Shown here in pieces: positions 18,825-28,089 of a stretch of DNA of 64,000 nucleotides. The DNA lies in contig NZ_JAGRPU010000004.1 in NCBI RefSeq assembly GCF_024606225.1, forward strand, positions 62,001 through 126,000. Reading direction: 5' to 3'. Source of the stretch: Endozoicomonas sp. ISHI1. Lineage in GTDB: Bacteria; Pseudomonadota; Gammaproteobacteria; Pseudomonadales; Endozoicomonadaceae. Within the stretch, counting starts at the first letter, position 1; the number at the start of each line of letters is the position of its first letter. Under the pieces are notes generated by a model. The model worked only from the letters and a program-made list of their open reading frames with translations. It had not been told where the DNA came from and ran no database searches. The position numbers were made by a program, and so were the translations under genes.

Positions 18825-19547
18825 ATGACAAAACCATTGGTTGTGATTACCGGTGCCAGTTCCGGAATTGGTGAAGCCATCGCCCGTCAATTCAGCGCCC
18901 AGGGTCATGCACTGTTACTGCTGGCAAGAAGAATTGAAAAGCTGGAAGCCCTGGAACTGCCCAATACCCTCTGCAGAAAAGTCGATGTGACTGATCGCGA
19001 AGCTTTTTATGCGGCAGTGGATGAAGCAGAATCGGTTTACGGTGAGACTGAATGTTTGGTCAACAATGCGGGTTTGATGCTGCTGGGTAATGCTGATGAA
19101 CAAGACCCGGTCGAGTGGGATAGAATGATCAGTGTGAACGTCAATGGTGTACTAAATGGTATTGGTGCGGTTATTGGCAAAATGAAAAAGCGCAAGGGCG
19201 GTACCATTATTAACCTGAGCTCCATTGCTGGTATCAAAGGCTTTCCTAATCATATGGCCTACTGCGGCACCAAGTTTGCGGTTCATGGCTTGTCTGAAAC
19301 ACTGCGTGAAGAAGTTGCGGACGACAATGTCAGAGTGATTACCGTTGCTCCCGGTGCAGTAGAAACTGAGCTGCTGAGTCACACGACATCCGGTGATATC
19401 AAGGAAGGTTATGAAAGCTGGAAAGACAGCATGGGGGGGGTTATTCATCCAGAAGACATCGCCAGCTGTGTGAGCTTTGTTTACAACCAGCCACAAAATG
19501 TCTGTGTGCGTGAGATTGTTGTTTCGGCTACACGTCAGCAGCCATAG
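18825..19547 (+). CDS. Short-chain dehydrogenase/reductase, NADP-type
   Basis: 240 aa from the ATG at 18825, which has AGGA at 18814-18817; a longer frame from 18786 adds 13 residues but lacks a good site and departs from the family start. It is a Rossmann-fold oxidoreductase: VVITGASSGIGEA for the cofactor pyrophosphate, ARR after beta-2 favouring NADP, NNAG, catalytic NLSSIAG Ser, and YCGTK for Tyr and Lys. It resembles the classical YdfG-like SDRs acting on small hydroxy acids or ketones; the substrate is unknown. Its 3' end overlaps the convergent giant gene by 20 bp, and copies of this 3' end recur downstream as remnants. Confidence 0.9.
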   Translation: MTKPLVVITGASSGIGEAIARQFSAQGHALLLLARRIEKLEALELPNTLCRKVDVTDREAFYAAVDEAESVYGETECLVNNAGLMLLGNADEQDPVEWDRMISVNVNGVLNGIGAVIGKMKKRKGGTIINLSSIAGIKGFPNHMAYCGTKFAVHGLSETLREEVADDNVRVITVAPGAVETELLSHTTSGDIKEGYESWKDSMGGVIHPEDIASCVSFVYNQPQNVCVREIVVSATRQQP

Positions 19548-22500
19548 GGCTCAGAGCGTTGGTGTATTGATCTGCGTCCGCATTATCAGGATAAATACGG
19601 GTTGGCTCGTGCAGCTGCCACCCTGTGTTTATGGCGAACCAGAACAGACTGTCCAGATGAGTCAGTGGCAGTGTACCGCCGTCAATACCCAAATTGGGTC
19701 CTCTGGCTCTGGATGAACGCTGCAATCCCCGATCGGTAAGGTTGTCTGTATCCGGGTTCAAATAGTCAGGGTCAAAGCTTTGATTTGGATGATCCGGATA
19801 AACCTCGTCAGGAAAACGGCCTGATTTGATATCCTGTACATAGCGGAATTTCGGGTCACACCAGTAACCACACTCAAGTGCAGCCCGGCTCAGCGACTCT
19901 GCCGGGAATTCCTGACCTATCTTTGCTTTCATGGCCTGCGTCTTCATTTTATAGGCACTGCCAAACAGATCAGCGGCAATCGTCGCCAGCTCTTCCTGCA
20001 ACTGCTGCATCTGCAGTGTGTTTTTGTAATCCAGATGGTCGGTGTCATGGCGAACCTTCAGCCAGTTAATTACCAGCCCGTAAAAGGCTTTCCCTAGCTC
20101 AGTAATCCGCAATTCGCCCTTTCTTTCACTATCGGTTGTAAAATAGAATTCTCTCATACCAAAACTGGAGGAGGTTTGTTCAGCAAATGAGCGAACGTCA
20201 GCCCAGTCTCTCATCCCCACCGGGGCGGGTGCTATGTTTGGGTAATCCTGGCCACTCCACTCTCCCATCGTGCCGGGAAGACCCTGAAATCCAAAAAAGG
20301 GCGTTGGTACCCACTGTCTTTCATCTTCAGCATTATGAAATGAGCTTAATGTATCCGGTGCCTGAAAATTGTGTTGCCAGAGACGACCCGCATCTCTGGC
20401 AAACAGCCTGAGGCCCTCAAACGATGCCTGCACTGAGAGCCCTGCCACTCCTTCAGTTTCATAAGGGTAGTGGTGATACAGGCGGGTGTTTTTTTCATCA
20501 TCAAAGACTTGCAGCAGTGCCGAACCATCTGGCTCCAGGGCAATGGCTGACAAGGTTTCATCAGGTAATCGACAGGCTTTGAGCTTATCAAGAGCATTGT
20601 TCAGACGATAGATGCCTCGTGGTTTCAGTAATGCGCTTTCAAGGCCCAGATGATCCTTATGGGTTCGAAAAAAATCCAGCTGTGGCTGCTCGCGGACAAA
20701 ATCATGCCAGTCTTCTGTGGCGCCCCGTTGGCGTTTCAGGAACTTGAAACGGCGATACCCCTGAGGTACCTCTGTGGAAGGAAAAGCCAGACTGCGGCCG
20801 TAAATTTCAATATTCCTGCTGTTGATCAACTCTGCTTCCCAAAGCCTGGAAATTTCCGGAACAGTCTCTTTTGGATGTTTCCTGCCAAACTCAGCAATCT
20901 CATGGCGGAAACGTTCACAATAAAACCTGTCTGGACCCGGTGCACACCCAGCACCAACACCAAGGCCAATCAGATACCATGGATAGTAATGTCTTCCCTT
21001 ATAAGCTACATCGTAGTAACGCTCAATAAACAGTGAGTCGCGATCATCAGCTGTTGCTGAAAGTTGCGCGAGCAGTTTTTTTTGCATGCCCGGAGTGACA
21101 ACCCGGAGCACCTGTGCAGAATATTCAACCGGCAACCCGTTCTGATCTATTAACCTCATTAATTCCAGTGTTTGCTGCTCATCCCTTAAGGCGTCAGGGT
21201 GGTGCTCAAAATAGTTGACAACAGGTTGAAGTAACTGTGTTGCACAGGGCAAGGGTTTGTGACGCAGTTGTGTGACATATGCATGCTCGGCAGGGCGCAA
21301 GTTGACTGCTTTAAAAGTAGCGGGTGGCAGGGATTTAAAGAGTTGCAGAAACTCAGCAAACCAGTTGACATTCAAGGGGAATGTTCCGCCTAAATGCTCC
21401 TGCATACAATCAATGAGATGTTCAGGAACGGTTAGCTTGATCAGTGCGCTGCGGCGGGCTCTGGCCAGCTGACTGTCTTCCGCTTTGGACATGGCCACTG
21501 CCGATAGTGGCTGGCAGTTATGACGGTATAAAAGCAAGAGTGGTGTTGCGCCGCTGTTGTCTCTTTGGTTGGCCAGAGTCCTGGCGGGCAGATATTGAAA
21601 CAACTGGTCATAGCGGGAAGGATAAGCATTCAGATGGGAAAAGTTGCGTAGACTGCCGCGGGAGTTCATGCCCGGAATGGCTGTCGCCATAAGGTGCAGA
21701 ATATTACTGCCGTTATGAAACGTCTGGTTAAGAATATTGGCTGAAGAGGCTGGCAGCAAACGTTTAAACAGTTCCAACTGGCCCAATATAAAGGCACACA
21801 CCAGCAGCTTTTCCCGCTCTTTATCATCCAGCTTTTCCACTTCTTCCAGAATCAGTTTTTCATGCCTTTGGGCATTCACTTCCAGCAAACAAAGCTGCAA
21901 TGTAAAAATCTCTGAAGCCATTGCGGTGGTGATACTCTGGCAGAAATCCTGTGACGTTTGAGGTTTGCCATGCCTGACGTCTGGCGATTCGAAAATAGCT
22001 TTTATCAGATAAGGTGCTGCACCATCCGAAAGTTGTAGAGATTGATTGAGTTCTTTTAGAGAAAAGTAATATCTTTTCAGTTGACCCAGAAGCTCTCGGG
22101 CAGTTTTCTGCAGCTGCCAGCGGGGCAGGTATTTCTCCAATATTTCCATAAAGCCCGGATCAGGCTTAAACATAATTGTTGCGGCAAGATTGCCAAGAAT
22201 GTTCAGCACTGCTTCATGACGTGTGTTATCCAGGAATTGTTTAAATAATTGGGGAGGTATCATTACCTTGGATTCGATCGGCTCGCCCTCAAGTCCCAGT
22301 CCTAAATCAGCCAGCGTTTGCAGAACGGAAATATTTTCAGGCAGGCAAGGATTCTCGACGAGGTAGCTGATCAGCTTTTGCAAAGACGGCAGATGGAATT
22401 TTACATCCTTTGCGACGAGATTCTGACTCATTCTATTAAGATCAAGACGGGCATTTTTTACCTGTTCTCGCAGCAATTTATGGTCATATGGAATATCAAT

Positions 22501-22716
22501 ATGACCTAATGCATTCTCAACAAGAGATATCCATTCACGACGCTGGTCGGCAGTGGTAGTGATGTGTCGCCGGTGTACAGAGCGAGCAGAGGGCGCATCC
22601 GATCGAGCTGTCTGGTTACTCAAGCCGGAAGTGGAAGCAGGAGTGGAAAAATCTGTTTCCGGAGCGGTCCGACTGGATAGGTTTAAGGGGGTATTGCAGG
22701 GCATCCGTGGCAGCAT
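19528..22716 (-). CDS. Giant tandem paralog A, ankyrin-like segments
   Basis: 1062 aa from the ATG at 22716, the start conserved in all three paralogs behind GGAAT(N)AAT; an ATG at 22728 adds four residues. No signal peptide. The N-terminus is Ser/Thr/Pro-rich with a conserved SGLSNQTARS. A helical region follows, with two ankyrin-like pieces at about residues 338-350 (HNGSNILHLMATA) and 389-403 (RDNSGATPLLLLYRH). The long C-terminal half is highly conserved among paralogs (for example EPDGSALLQVFDDEKN, GYWCDPKFRYVQDIKSGRFP) and unrecognised. The last residues read through DNA complementary to the SDR 3' end. An effector-like role is only a guess. Confidence 0.8.
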   Translation of the reverse strand: MLPRMPCNTPLNLSSRTAPETDFSTPASTSGLSNQTARSDAPSARSVHRRHITTTADQRREWISLVENALGHIDIPYDHKLLREQVKNARLDLNRMSQNLVAKDVKFHLPSLQKLISYLVENPCLPENISVLQTLADLGLGLEGEPIESKVMIPPQLFKQFLDNTRHEAVLNILGNLAATIMFKPDPGFMEILEKYLPRWQLQKTARELLGQLKRYYFSLKELNQSLQLSDGAAPYLIKAIFESPDVRHGKPQTSQDFCQSITTAMASEIFTLQLCLLEVNAQRHEKLILEEVEKLDDKEREKLLVCAFILGQLELFKRLLPASSANILNQTFHNGSNILHLMATAIPGMNSRGSLRNFSHLNAYPSRYDQLFQYLPARTLANQRDNSGATPLLLLYRHNCQPLSAVAMSKAEDSQLARARRSALIKLTVPEHLIDCMQEHLGGTFPLNVNWFAEFLQLFKSLPPATFKAVNLRPAEHAYVTQLRHKPLPCATQLLQPVVNYFEHHPDALRDEQQTLELMRLIDQNGLPVEYSAQVLRVVTPGMQKKLLAQLSATADDRDSLFIERYYDVAYKGRHYYPWYLIGLGVGAGCAPGPDRFYCERFRHEIAEFGRKHPKETVPEISRLWEAELINSRNIEIYGRSLAFPSTEVPQGYRRFKFLKRQRGATEDWHDFVREQPQLDFFRTHKDHLGLESALLKPRGIYRLNNALDKLKACRLPDETLSAIALEPDGSALLQVFDDEKNTRLYHHYPYETEGVAGLSVQASFEGLRLFARDAGRLWQHNFQAPDTLSSFHNAEDERQWVPTPFFGFQGLPGTMGEWSGQDYPNIAPAPVGMRDWADVRSFAEQTSSSFGMREFYFTTDSERKGELRITELGKAFYGLVINWLKVRHDTDHLDYKNTLQMQQLQEELATIAADLFGSAYKMKTQAMKAKIGQEFPAESLSRAALECGYWCDPKFRYVQDIKSGRFPDEVYPDHPNQSFDPDYLNPDTDNLTDRGLQRSSRARGPNLGIDGGTLPLTHLDSLFWFAINTGWQLHEPTRIYPDNADADQYTNALSPMAADV

Positions 22717-22800
22717 AATTAATTCCATTAATAACTAGTTTTCTGAAGTTTCCAAATCAATAGACCAGCAAAGGTTGATTTGGTTCAAAATTACCCGGAA

Positions 22801-22925
22801 AACATCACCAGCGGTGTGAACTTTGTTGACACCAGCCTCAAGATGTCTGTGTACGTGAGAGGGTTGCTTTTTGCTGCACGTTAAGCAGGTTCAGGGCTCA
22901 GAGGGTGGGTGTACTGATCTGCGCC
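22801..22925 (+). pseudogene. Remnant of the SDR gene 3' end, copy 1
   Basis: About 125 bp align with the last codons and downstream of the SDR gene (19459-19580), for example ACATCACCAGCGGTGTGAAC against ACATCGCCAGCTGTGTGAGC, and continue through ATGTCTGTGT and GGCTCAGAG. The reading frame is broken. It shows that the duplicated unit comprised the giant gene plus the SDR tail. Confidence 0.8.
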
Positions 22926-23011
22926 GACCATAAAAATGCCATTATCAGGATATCCTTCAAATCAGTGGTTGCCGACGGGCAAGCCACTGGATTTTGTTGG
23001 TAGGTGGCGTG

Positions 23012-23326
23012 TTAGTTGTTGGTCAATCTGGACAGGATGAGCTTTAAGGTTTCTTTGATTTCCACATTGTCAGCTTTCAACTCTGCGTTGTCAGCTTTCA
23101 ACTCTGCGTTGTCAGCTTTCAACTCTGCGTTGTCAGCTTTCAACTCTGCGACGTCTGATTGCAGTGCAGCAATATCTTTGCCTTGCTGGTCAAAGCGTTT
23201 GTCTATATGAGCGAACCCCCGGTGCATTTCAGCACGGGTTTTACTGGCGTAGCTGACAATACCCGTCAGGGTATCTCGAATATGGTCAAGCTCTGTTTCG
23301 GGTGGTTGTTCAGCATTCAAGCTCAT
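23012..23326 (-). CDS. Small coiled-coil protein with perfect heptads
   Basis: 104 aa from the ATG at 23326, chosen because AGGAG lies 6 bases upstream; the frame is open further but has no site there. The N-terminal half (ETELDHIRDTLTGIVSYAS, MHRGFAHIDKRFDQQGKDI) resembles small proteins with a tail-fibre-like or zipper-like helix. The second half contains four exact ELKADNA heptads encoded by perfect 21-bp repeats at about 23071-23150, then KETLKLILSRLTNN. It is probably an oligomerising coiled coil. It lies just downstream of giant paralog B on the same strand. The function is unknown. Confidence 0.7.
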   Translation of the reverse strand: MSLNAEQPPETELDHIRDTLTGIVSYASKTRAEMHRGFAHIDKRFDQQGKDIAALQSDVAELKADNAELKADNAELKADNAELKADNVEIKETLKLILSRLTNN

Positions 23327-23392
23327 GCTGTACTCCTGACAAATTAATGAGAAGGACAGCATAGCAGACATTGAGAGATTGCTCAGAGACAC

Positions 23393-26300
23393 CTAACACC
23401 GGGATGGCTCGTGCACTTGCCACCCCGTATGCAGGGCAAACCAAAACAAACTGTCCAGATGGGACAGCGGCAGGGTACCGGTGTTAATACCCAAATTGGA
23501 TCCTCTGGCTCTGGATGAGCGTCGCAATCCCTGTTTGGTAAGGTTCTCTTTGCCTGCGTTCACTGAGTTCAAAAAGTCACGGTTAAAGCTTTTATCCGGA
23601 TGATCCGGATAAACCTCATCAGGAAAACGGCCTGATTTGATATCCTGTACGTAGCGGAATTTCGGGTCACACCAGTAACCACACTCAAGTGCAGCCCGGG
23701 TCAGCGACTCTGCCGGGAATTCCTGATGTATCTTTGTTCTCACGGTCTCCGTCTTCATTTTATACGCACTGGCAAACAGATCAGCGGCAATCGTCACCAG
23801 CTCTTCCTGCAACTGGTTCATCTGCACGGTGTTTCTGTAATCCAGATGGCCGGTGTCGTGGCGAACCCTCAGCCAGTTAATCACCAGCCCGTAAAAGGCT
23901 TTCCCAAGCTCAGTAATCCGCAATTCACCCTGTCGCTCACAATCGGTTGTAAGATAGCGTTCTTTCATACCAAAGCTGGAGGAAGTTTGCTCAGCAAATG
24001 AGCGGATATCAGCCCAGTCTCTCATCCCAACCGGGGCCGGTGCTATGTTTGGGTAATCCTGGGCATTCCACTCTCCCATCGTGCCGGGAACGAATTGACA
24101 TCCAAAAAAGGGTGTGGGTACCCAGAACCTTCCATCAGCGGCATTGTGAAATGAGCTTAATGTATCCGGTGCCTGAAAATTGTGTTGCCAGAGACGACCC
24201 GCATCTCTGGCAAAAAGCCTGAGGCCTTCAAACGATGCCTGCACTGAGAGCCCTGCCACTCCTTCCGTTTCATAAGGATAGTGGTGATACAGTTGGGAGT
24301 TTTTTTCATCATCAAAGACTTGTAGCAGTGCCGAACCATCTGGCTCCAGGGCAATGGTTGCCAGGGTTTCATCAGGTAATCTGCAGGCTTTGAGCTTATT
24401 CAGGGCATTGCTCAGACGATAGATGCCCCGTGGTTTCAGCAGTGTGCTTTCAAGGCCCAGCTCAGCTTTATGCGTTCGAAAAAAATCCAGTTGTGGCTGT
24501 TCACGGACAAAATCATGCCAGTCTTCTGTGGAACCAGGCTGTTGTTTCAGAAACTTGAAACGGCGATAACCCTGAGGTACCTCTGCGGAAGGAAAAGCCA
24601 GACTGCGACCGTAAATTTCAATATTCCCGCTGTTGATCAACTCCGCTTCCCAAAGCCCGGACATTTCCGGCACCGTCTCTTTTGGGTGTTTCCTGTTAAA
24701 TTCAGCCACCTCCCGGAGGAAACATTCGCTATAAAACCTGTCTGGATTAAGTGCACACCCGGCACCAACCCCAAGGGCAATCAGATGCCATGGATAGAAC
24801 TTATTGCGATAATATAGGTCGCAGCGCCGTTCAATAAACAGTGAGTCGCGATCATCAGGTGTTGCTGACAGGTGCTCAAGTAGTTTTTTTTGCATGTCCG
24901 GAGAGACAACCCGGAGCACCTGCGCAGCATATTCAACCGGTAACCCGTTCTGATGTATTAACCTGATTAATTCCAGTGTTTGCTGCTCATCCCGTAAAAC
25001 GTCTGTGTGATGCTCAAAATAGTTGATAACAGGCTGAAGTGACTGTGTTGCACGGGGCGGGGGGGGGTGTCTTAGTTGTGCGCCGTATGAATACTCAGCA
25101 GAGCGCAAGCTGACTGCTTTGAAAGTAGACGGCGGCAGGGATTTAAACAGTTGCAGGAACTCAGTAAACCAGTTGACATTCAAAGGGCGTTTTCCGTCTA
25201 AATGTTCCTTCATACAATCAATGAGATGGCCAGAAGTGGTTAGCTTGATCAGAGCGCTGCGCCGGGTTCTGGCCAGTTGACTGTCATCCTTTCCGGATAG
25301 GTGTGTTGAGGCTAATTGCGCACAGTGATGTCGGTATAAAAGCAACAGCGGTGTTGCGCCGCTGTGGTCCTGTTGATTAGCCAGAATTCTGGCGGGCAGA
25401 TATTCAAACAGCTGGTCATAACGGGGGAGATAAGCCTCCAGACAGTGATATCTGCATAATTCGCCGTTAGAGTAACTGCTCGGAAGTGCTGTCGCCATAA
25501 GGTGCAGAATATTACTGCCGTTATTAAATGTCTGATTAAGAATTGTGGGTAAGGCGCCTGCCAGCAACCGCTTGAAAAATTCCCGCTGGCCCAGGATAAA
25601 GGCACAGACCAGAAGCTGTTCCCGCTCCTGATGATCCAGCTTTTTCAGTGCTTCCAGAATCAGCTTTTCATGCCTTTGGGCATTCACCTCCAGCATACAA
25701 AGTTGCAATATGAAAAACTCTGAACCCAGTGCCGTGGTGATGGTCTGGCAGAAATCCTGTGACGTCTGAAGGTCGCCATGTCTGATGTCCAGTGATTCGA
25801 AAATAGCGGTTATCAGATAGGGCGCTGAGCCATCGGAAATCCGAAGAGATTGATTAATTTTTGTTAGACGAGGGCAACGTTGTTGTGCCATCTCACTCAT
25901 AAGCTCCCGGGCTGTTTTCTGCAGTTGCCTCGGGGTCAGGTATCTGTCCAATATTGCCATAAAGTCCGGATCAGCCCTGCACATCATTGTTTTGGCAAGG
26001 TTGCCAAGAAGTCTCAGCACTGTTTCATGGCGTGTGTTACCCAAGAGTTGCTTTAGTAATTGGGGAGGTATATTGATTGTACAAATCATCCAATCAGCAT
26101 CAAGTCCCAGCCCCAAATCAGCCAGCGTTTGCAGAACGGAAATATTTTCGGGAAGGGTAATATCGCTGACAAGGGTTTTGATCAGTGCTTGCAAGGAAGA
26201 CAGATAGAATCTTTGATTGTCCCCGGGATGGTCCTTACTCAACCTTTTAAGATCATACTGGGCTTTATCTATCTGTTCTCGCAGCAATTTATTACCAAAT

Positions 26301-26527
26301 GGAATGTCAATATTGCCTATTGCATTCTGAACCCGGGATACCCATTCACGACGCTGGTCGAGAGTGGAAGTGATGTGCCGCTGGTGTAAAGAGCAACCGG
26401 AGGACCCACCCGATCGAGCCGTTTGATTGCTCAAACCCGAAGTGGGCACATTAGAGGAAACATCTGTTTCCGGAACGGTGCGACTGAACAGGTTAAAGAG
26501 AGTAGCGCGGGACATCCATGGCAGCAT
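23393..26527 (-). CDS. Giant tandem paralog B, ankyrin-like segments
   Basis: About 1044 aa, co-linear with paralog A over its whole length: SGLSNQTARS near the start, ankyrin-like NNGSNILHLMATA and DHSGATPLLLLYRH in the middle, the conserved EPDGSALLQVFDDEKN and GYWCDPKFRYVQDIKSGRFP blocks, ending TGWQVHEPSRC. The ATG at 26527 aligns with the other copies; 26530 is also ATG. It differs mainly in the N-terminal third and in short loops (for example CQFVPGTMGEW), as expected of a family diversifying after duplication. No signal peptide or membrane segment is seen. The function is unknown. Confidence 0.8.
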   Translation of the reverse strand: MLPWMSRATLFNLFSRTVPETDVSSNVPTSGLSNQTARSGGSSGCSLHQRHITSTLDQRREWVSRVQNAIGNIDIPFGNKLLREQIDKAQYDLKRLSKDHPGDNQRFYLSSLQALIKTLVSDITLPENISVLQTLADLGLGLDADWMICTINIPPQLLKQLLGNTRHETVLRLLGNLAKTMMCRADPDFMAILDRYLTPRQLQKTARELMSEMAQQRCPRLTKINQSLRISDGSAPYLITAIFESLDIRHGDLQTSQDFCQTITTALGSEFFILQLCMLEVNAQRHEKLILEALKKLDHQEREQLLVCAFILGQREFFKRLLAGALPTILNQTFNNGSNILHLMATALPSSYSNGELCRYHCLEAYLPRYDQLFEYLPARILANQQDHSGATPLLLLYRHHCAQLASTHLSGKDDSQLARTRRSALIKLTTSGHLIDCMKEHLDGKRPLNVNWFTEFLQLFKSLPPSTFKAVSLRSAEYSYGAQLRHPPPPRATQSLQPVINYFEHHTDVLRDEQQTLELIRLIHQNGLPVEYAAQVLRVVSPDMQKKLLEHLSATPDDRDSLFIERRCDLYYRNKFYPWHLIALGVGAGCALNPDRFYSECFLREVAEFNRKHPKETVPEMSGLWEAELINSGNIEIYGRSLAFPSAEVPQGYRRFKFLKQQPGSTEDWHDFVREQPQLDFFRTHKAELGLESTLLKPRGIYRLSNALNKLKACRLPDETLATIALEPDGSALLQVFDDEKNSQLYHHYPYETEGVAGLSVQASFEGLRLFARDAGRLWQHNFQAPDTLSSFHNAADGRFWVPTPFFGCQFVPGTMGEWNAQDYPNIAPAPVGMRDWADIRSFAEQTSSSFGMKERYLTTDCERQGELRITELGKAFYGLVINWLRVRHDTGHLDYRNTVQMNQLQEELVTIAADLFASAYKMKTETVRTKIHQEFPAESLTRAALECGYWCDPKFRYVQDIKSGRFPDEVYPDHPDKSFNRDFLNSVNAGKENLTKQGLRRSSRARGSNLGINTGTLPLSHLDSLFWFALHTGWQVHEPSRC

Positions 26528-26755
26528 CATTCATTCCATCAATAATTTGTTTTCTGAATTTTCTAAATCTTCAGACCAGCAAAGTTTGATTTGGTTCATA
26601 ATCATCCAGAAAACATCGCCAGCGGTGTGAACTTTGTTTACCAAATTGAGCGGAAAGCCCCGTACTTCTAGTTCGGGGATGGATAGCTCGCAGTCTGAAA
26701 GACTGCCTATGCAAAATACTTGCTGTATTTACAGCTTTCATTGTAAAATGTAAGC

Positions 26756-27889
26756 ATGACTAAGCGAGCCTATAAATACCGATTCTATCCGACACCTGAG
26801 CAGAAAATACTTCTTGCTCAGTCGTTCGGTTGCGCTCGGTTTGTCTACAACAATACGCTTCGTTTTCGCACTGATGCCTACTACAAAGAAGGGCAATCCG
26901 TCCCACACTCTGAGGCAGAAAAACGGCTGGTTTCGCTTAAGAAAGAGTTTCCATTTCTGGCTGATGTTTCCAGCGTAATCCTGCAACAAACACTCAGGGA
27001 TCAACAAGAAGCTTTCAAAAACTTTTGGGCTGGCAGAGCCAAATATCCAAAGTTCAAAAAAAGACATTCAAGACAAAGTATCCGGCTAACAAAGGCTGCA
27101 TTTAGCATGAAGAGTGACCAGCTATTCATTGCCAAAAGCAAAGAGCCACTGAGTATCCGCTGGAGCAGAGAACTGTCTTCTGAGCCTTCCAGTATCTCCA
27201 TCAGCAAAGATCGTGCAGGTCGGTACTTTGTTTCCATGCTGTGCGAGTTTGAAGCTAAACGGGGGCGCCCTAGCCCAATGCCTGTTTGTAACAAGACAGT
27301 GGGCATTGATTTAGGTTTGCATGATCTGTTCATCACTTCAGACGGTGAAAAATCCGGTAATCCAAGGCATACCAAACGTTACGAGCGAAAGCTTGCCTAC
27401 CTCCAGTGTCAGATGTCAAAAAAGCAGAAAGGCAGCAGCAACAGAGCCAAAGCAAAGCTCAAGGTTGCCCGCCTTCATGCCAAGATCGCCGATTGCCGGA
27501 TGGATGCCACTCACAAGGCATCCCGCAAACTGATTAACGAAAACCAAGTGGTTTGTGTAGAGTCTCTGAACGTGAAGGGCATGATTAAGAATCCAAAACT
27601 AGCGAAGCACATAGCCGATGCCAACTGGGGAGAATTTGTCCGACAGTTGCAGTACAAGGCGGAGTGGGCAGAAAGACAAGTTGTTGAGATCGACCGATTC
27701 TTTCCAAGCTCCAAGCGTTGCTCCGGTTGCGGGTTTGTTCATGAAAGTCTGCCGTTGTCTATTCGTGAATGGGAGTGCCCAGAGTGTAAAACCCATCACG
27801 ACAGGGACATAAATGCAGCCATTAATATCAAAACCGCCGGGCTGGCGGGGTTAGCCTGTGGAGCGACTGGAACGGGGATGGCTGCGTAA
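26756..27889 (+). CDS. tnpB: TnpB, RNA-guided RuvC-like nuclease of IS605 family
   Basis: 377 aa, normal length. The N-terminal helix-turn-helix-like RAYKYRFYPTPEQK and FVYNNTLR are followed by the RuvC-like acidic residues: Asp185 in VGIDLGLHD, Glu269 in VVCVESLNVKG, and Asp in HHDRDINAAINI (349-351). The zinc ribbon CSGCG...CPEC precedes the last Asp. All catalytic positions are intact. TnpB proteins of this family are guided by an RNA from the element right end and cut DNA next to a motif matching the insertion site. The ATG has no strong ribosome-binding site. The frame ends in GATGTGMAA, inside the probable guide-RNA gene. Confidence 0.93.
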   Translation: MTKRAYKYRFYPTPEQKILLAQSFGCARFVYNNTLRFRTDAYYKEGQSVPHSEAEKRLVSLKKEFPFLADVSSVILQQTLRDQQEAFKNFWAGRAKYPKFKKRHSRQSIRLTKAAFSMKSDQLFIAKSKEPLSIRWSRELSSEPSSISISKDRAGRYFVSMLCEFEAKRGRPSPMPVCNKTVGIDLGLHDLFITSDGEKSGNPRHTKRYERKLAYLQCQMSKKQKGSSNRAKAKLKVARLHAKIADCRMDATHKASRKLINENQVVCVESLNVKGMIKNPKLAKHIADANWGEFVRQLQYKAEWAERQVVEIDRFFPSSKRCSGCGFVHESLPLSIREWECPECKTHHDRDINAAINIKTAGLAGLACGATGTGMAA

Positions 27890-27977
27890 GCAACCATCTA
27901 GGGAAGGCGTGTTGAAACAGGAAGCCTGTTAGGTGACTAACGGGAATCTCGCTCCTTCAGGGGCGAGAGGATGTCAA
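27850..27977 (+). ncRNA. Probable omega RNA (reRNA) scaffold for TnpB
   Basis: In this family the guide RNA overlaps the 3' end of tnpB and runs through the right-end hairpin into flanking DNA. The structured stretch here (GGAAGCCTGTTAGGTGACTA, then the TCTCGC/GCGAGA hairpin and GAGGATGTCAA) fits. The 5' boundary is approximate. The guide would begin at about 27978 with AAACAGCCTCTGAATGTCTG, which is SDR-remnant sequence. Confidence 0.5.
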
Positions 27978-28089
27978 AAACAGCCTCTGAATGTCTGTTT
28001 GAGAGAGTGGCGTTCATGCTACACGTCAGCAGGCTCAAAGGGTTGGTGTATTGATCCACGCCGACCATAAAAATGCCATTATCTGGATA

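Larger units (their letters stand above)
26642..27977 (+). mobile_element. IS605/IS1341-type TnpB-only insertion element
   Basis: About 1336 bp, bounded by comparison with the empty site. There are no terminal inverted repeats or target duplication; instead it has subterminal hairpins: left CCCCG...CGGGG (26658-26678) and right TCTCGC...GCGAGA (27947-27968), with the right end finishing GAGGATGTCAA, a typical right end for this group. It is inserted directly 3' of TTTAC (26637-26641), matching the IS605-family rule of insertion after a short penta- or tetranucleotide. It contains tnpB only and no Y1 transposase, so movement would need a TnpA in trans. Confidence 0.85.
26610..28062 (+). pseudogene. 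Remnant of the SDR gene 3' end, copy 2, split by an IS
   Basis: The left part (26610-26641, ACATCGCCAGC through TTTGTTTAC) and right part (from about 27978, AAACAGCCTCTGAATGTCTG, through CTACACGTCAGCAG and GGTTGGTGTATTGATC) join, without the intervening element, into a sequence matching the SDR 3' end and remnant copy 1. This gives the empty site of the insertion. Confidence 0.8.
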
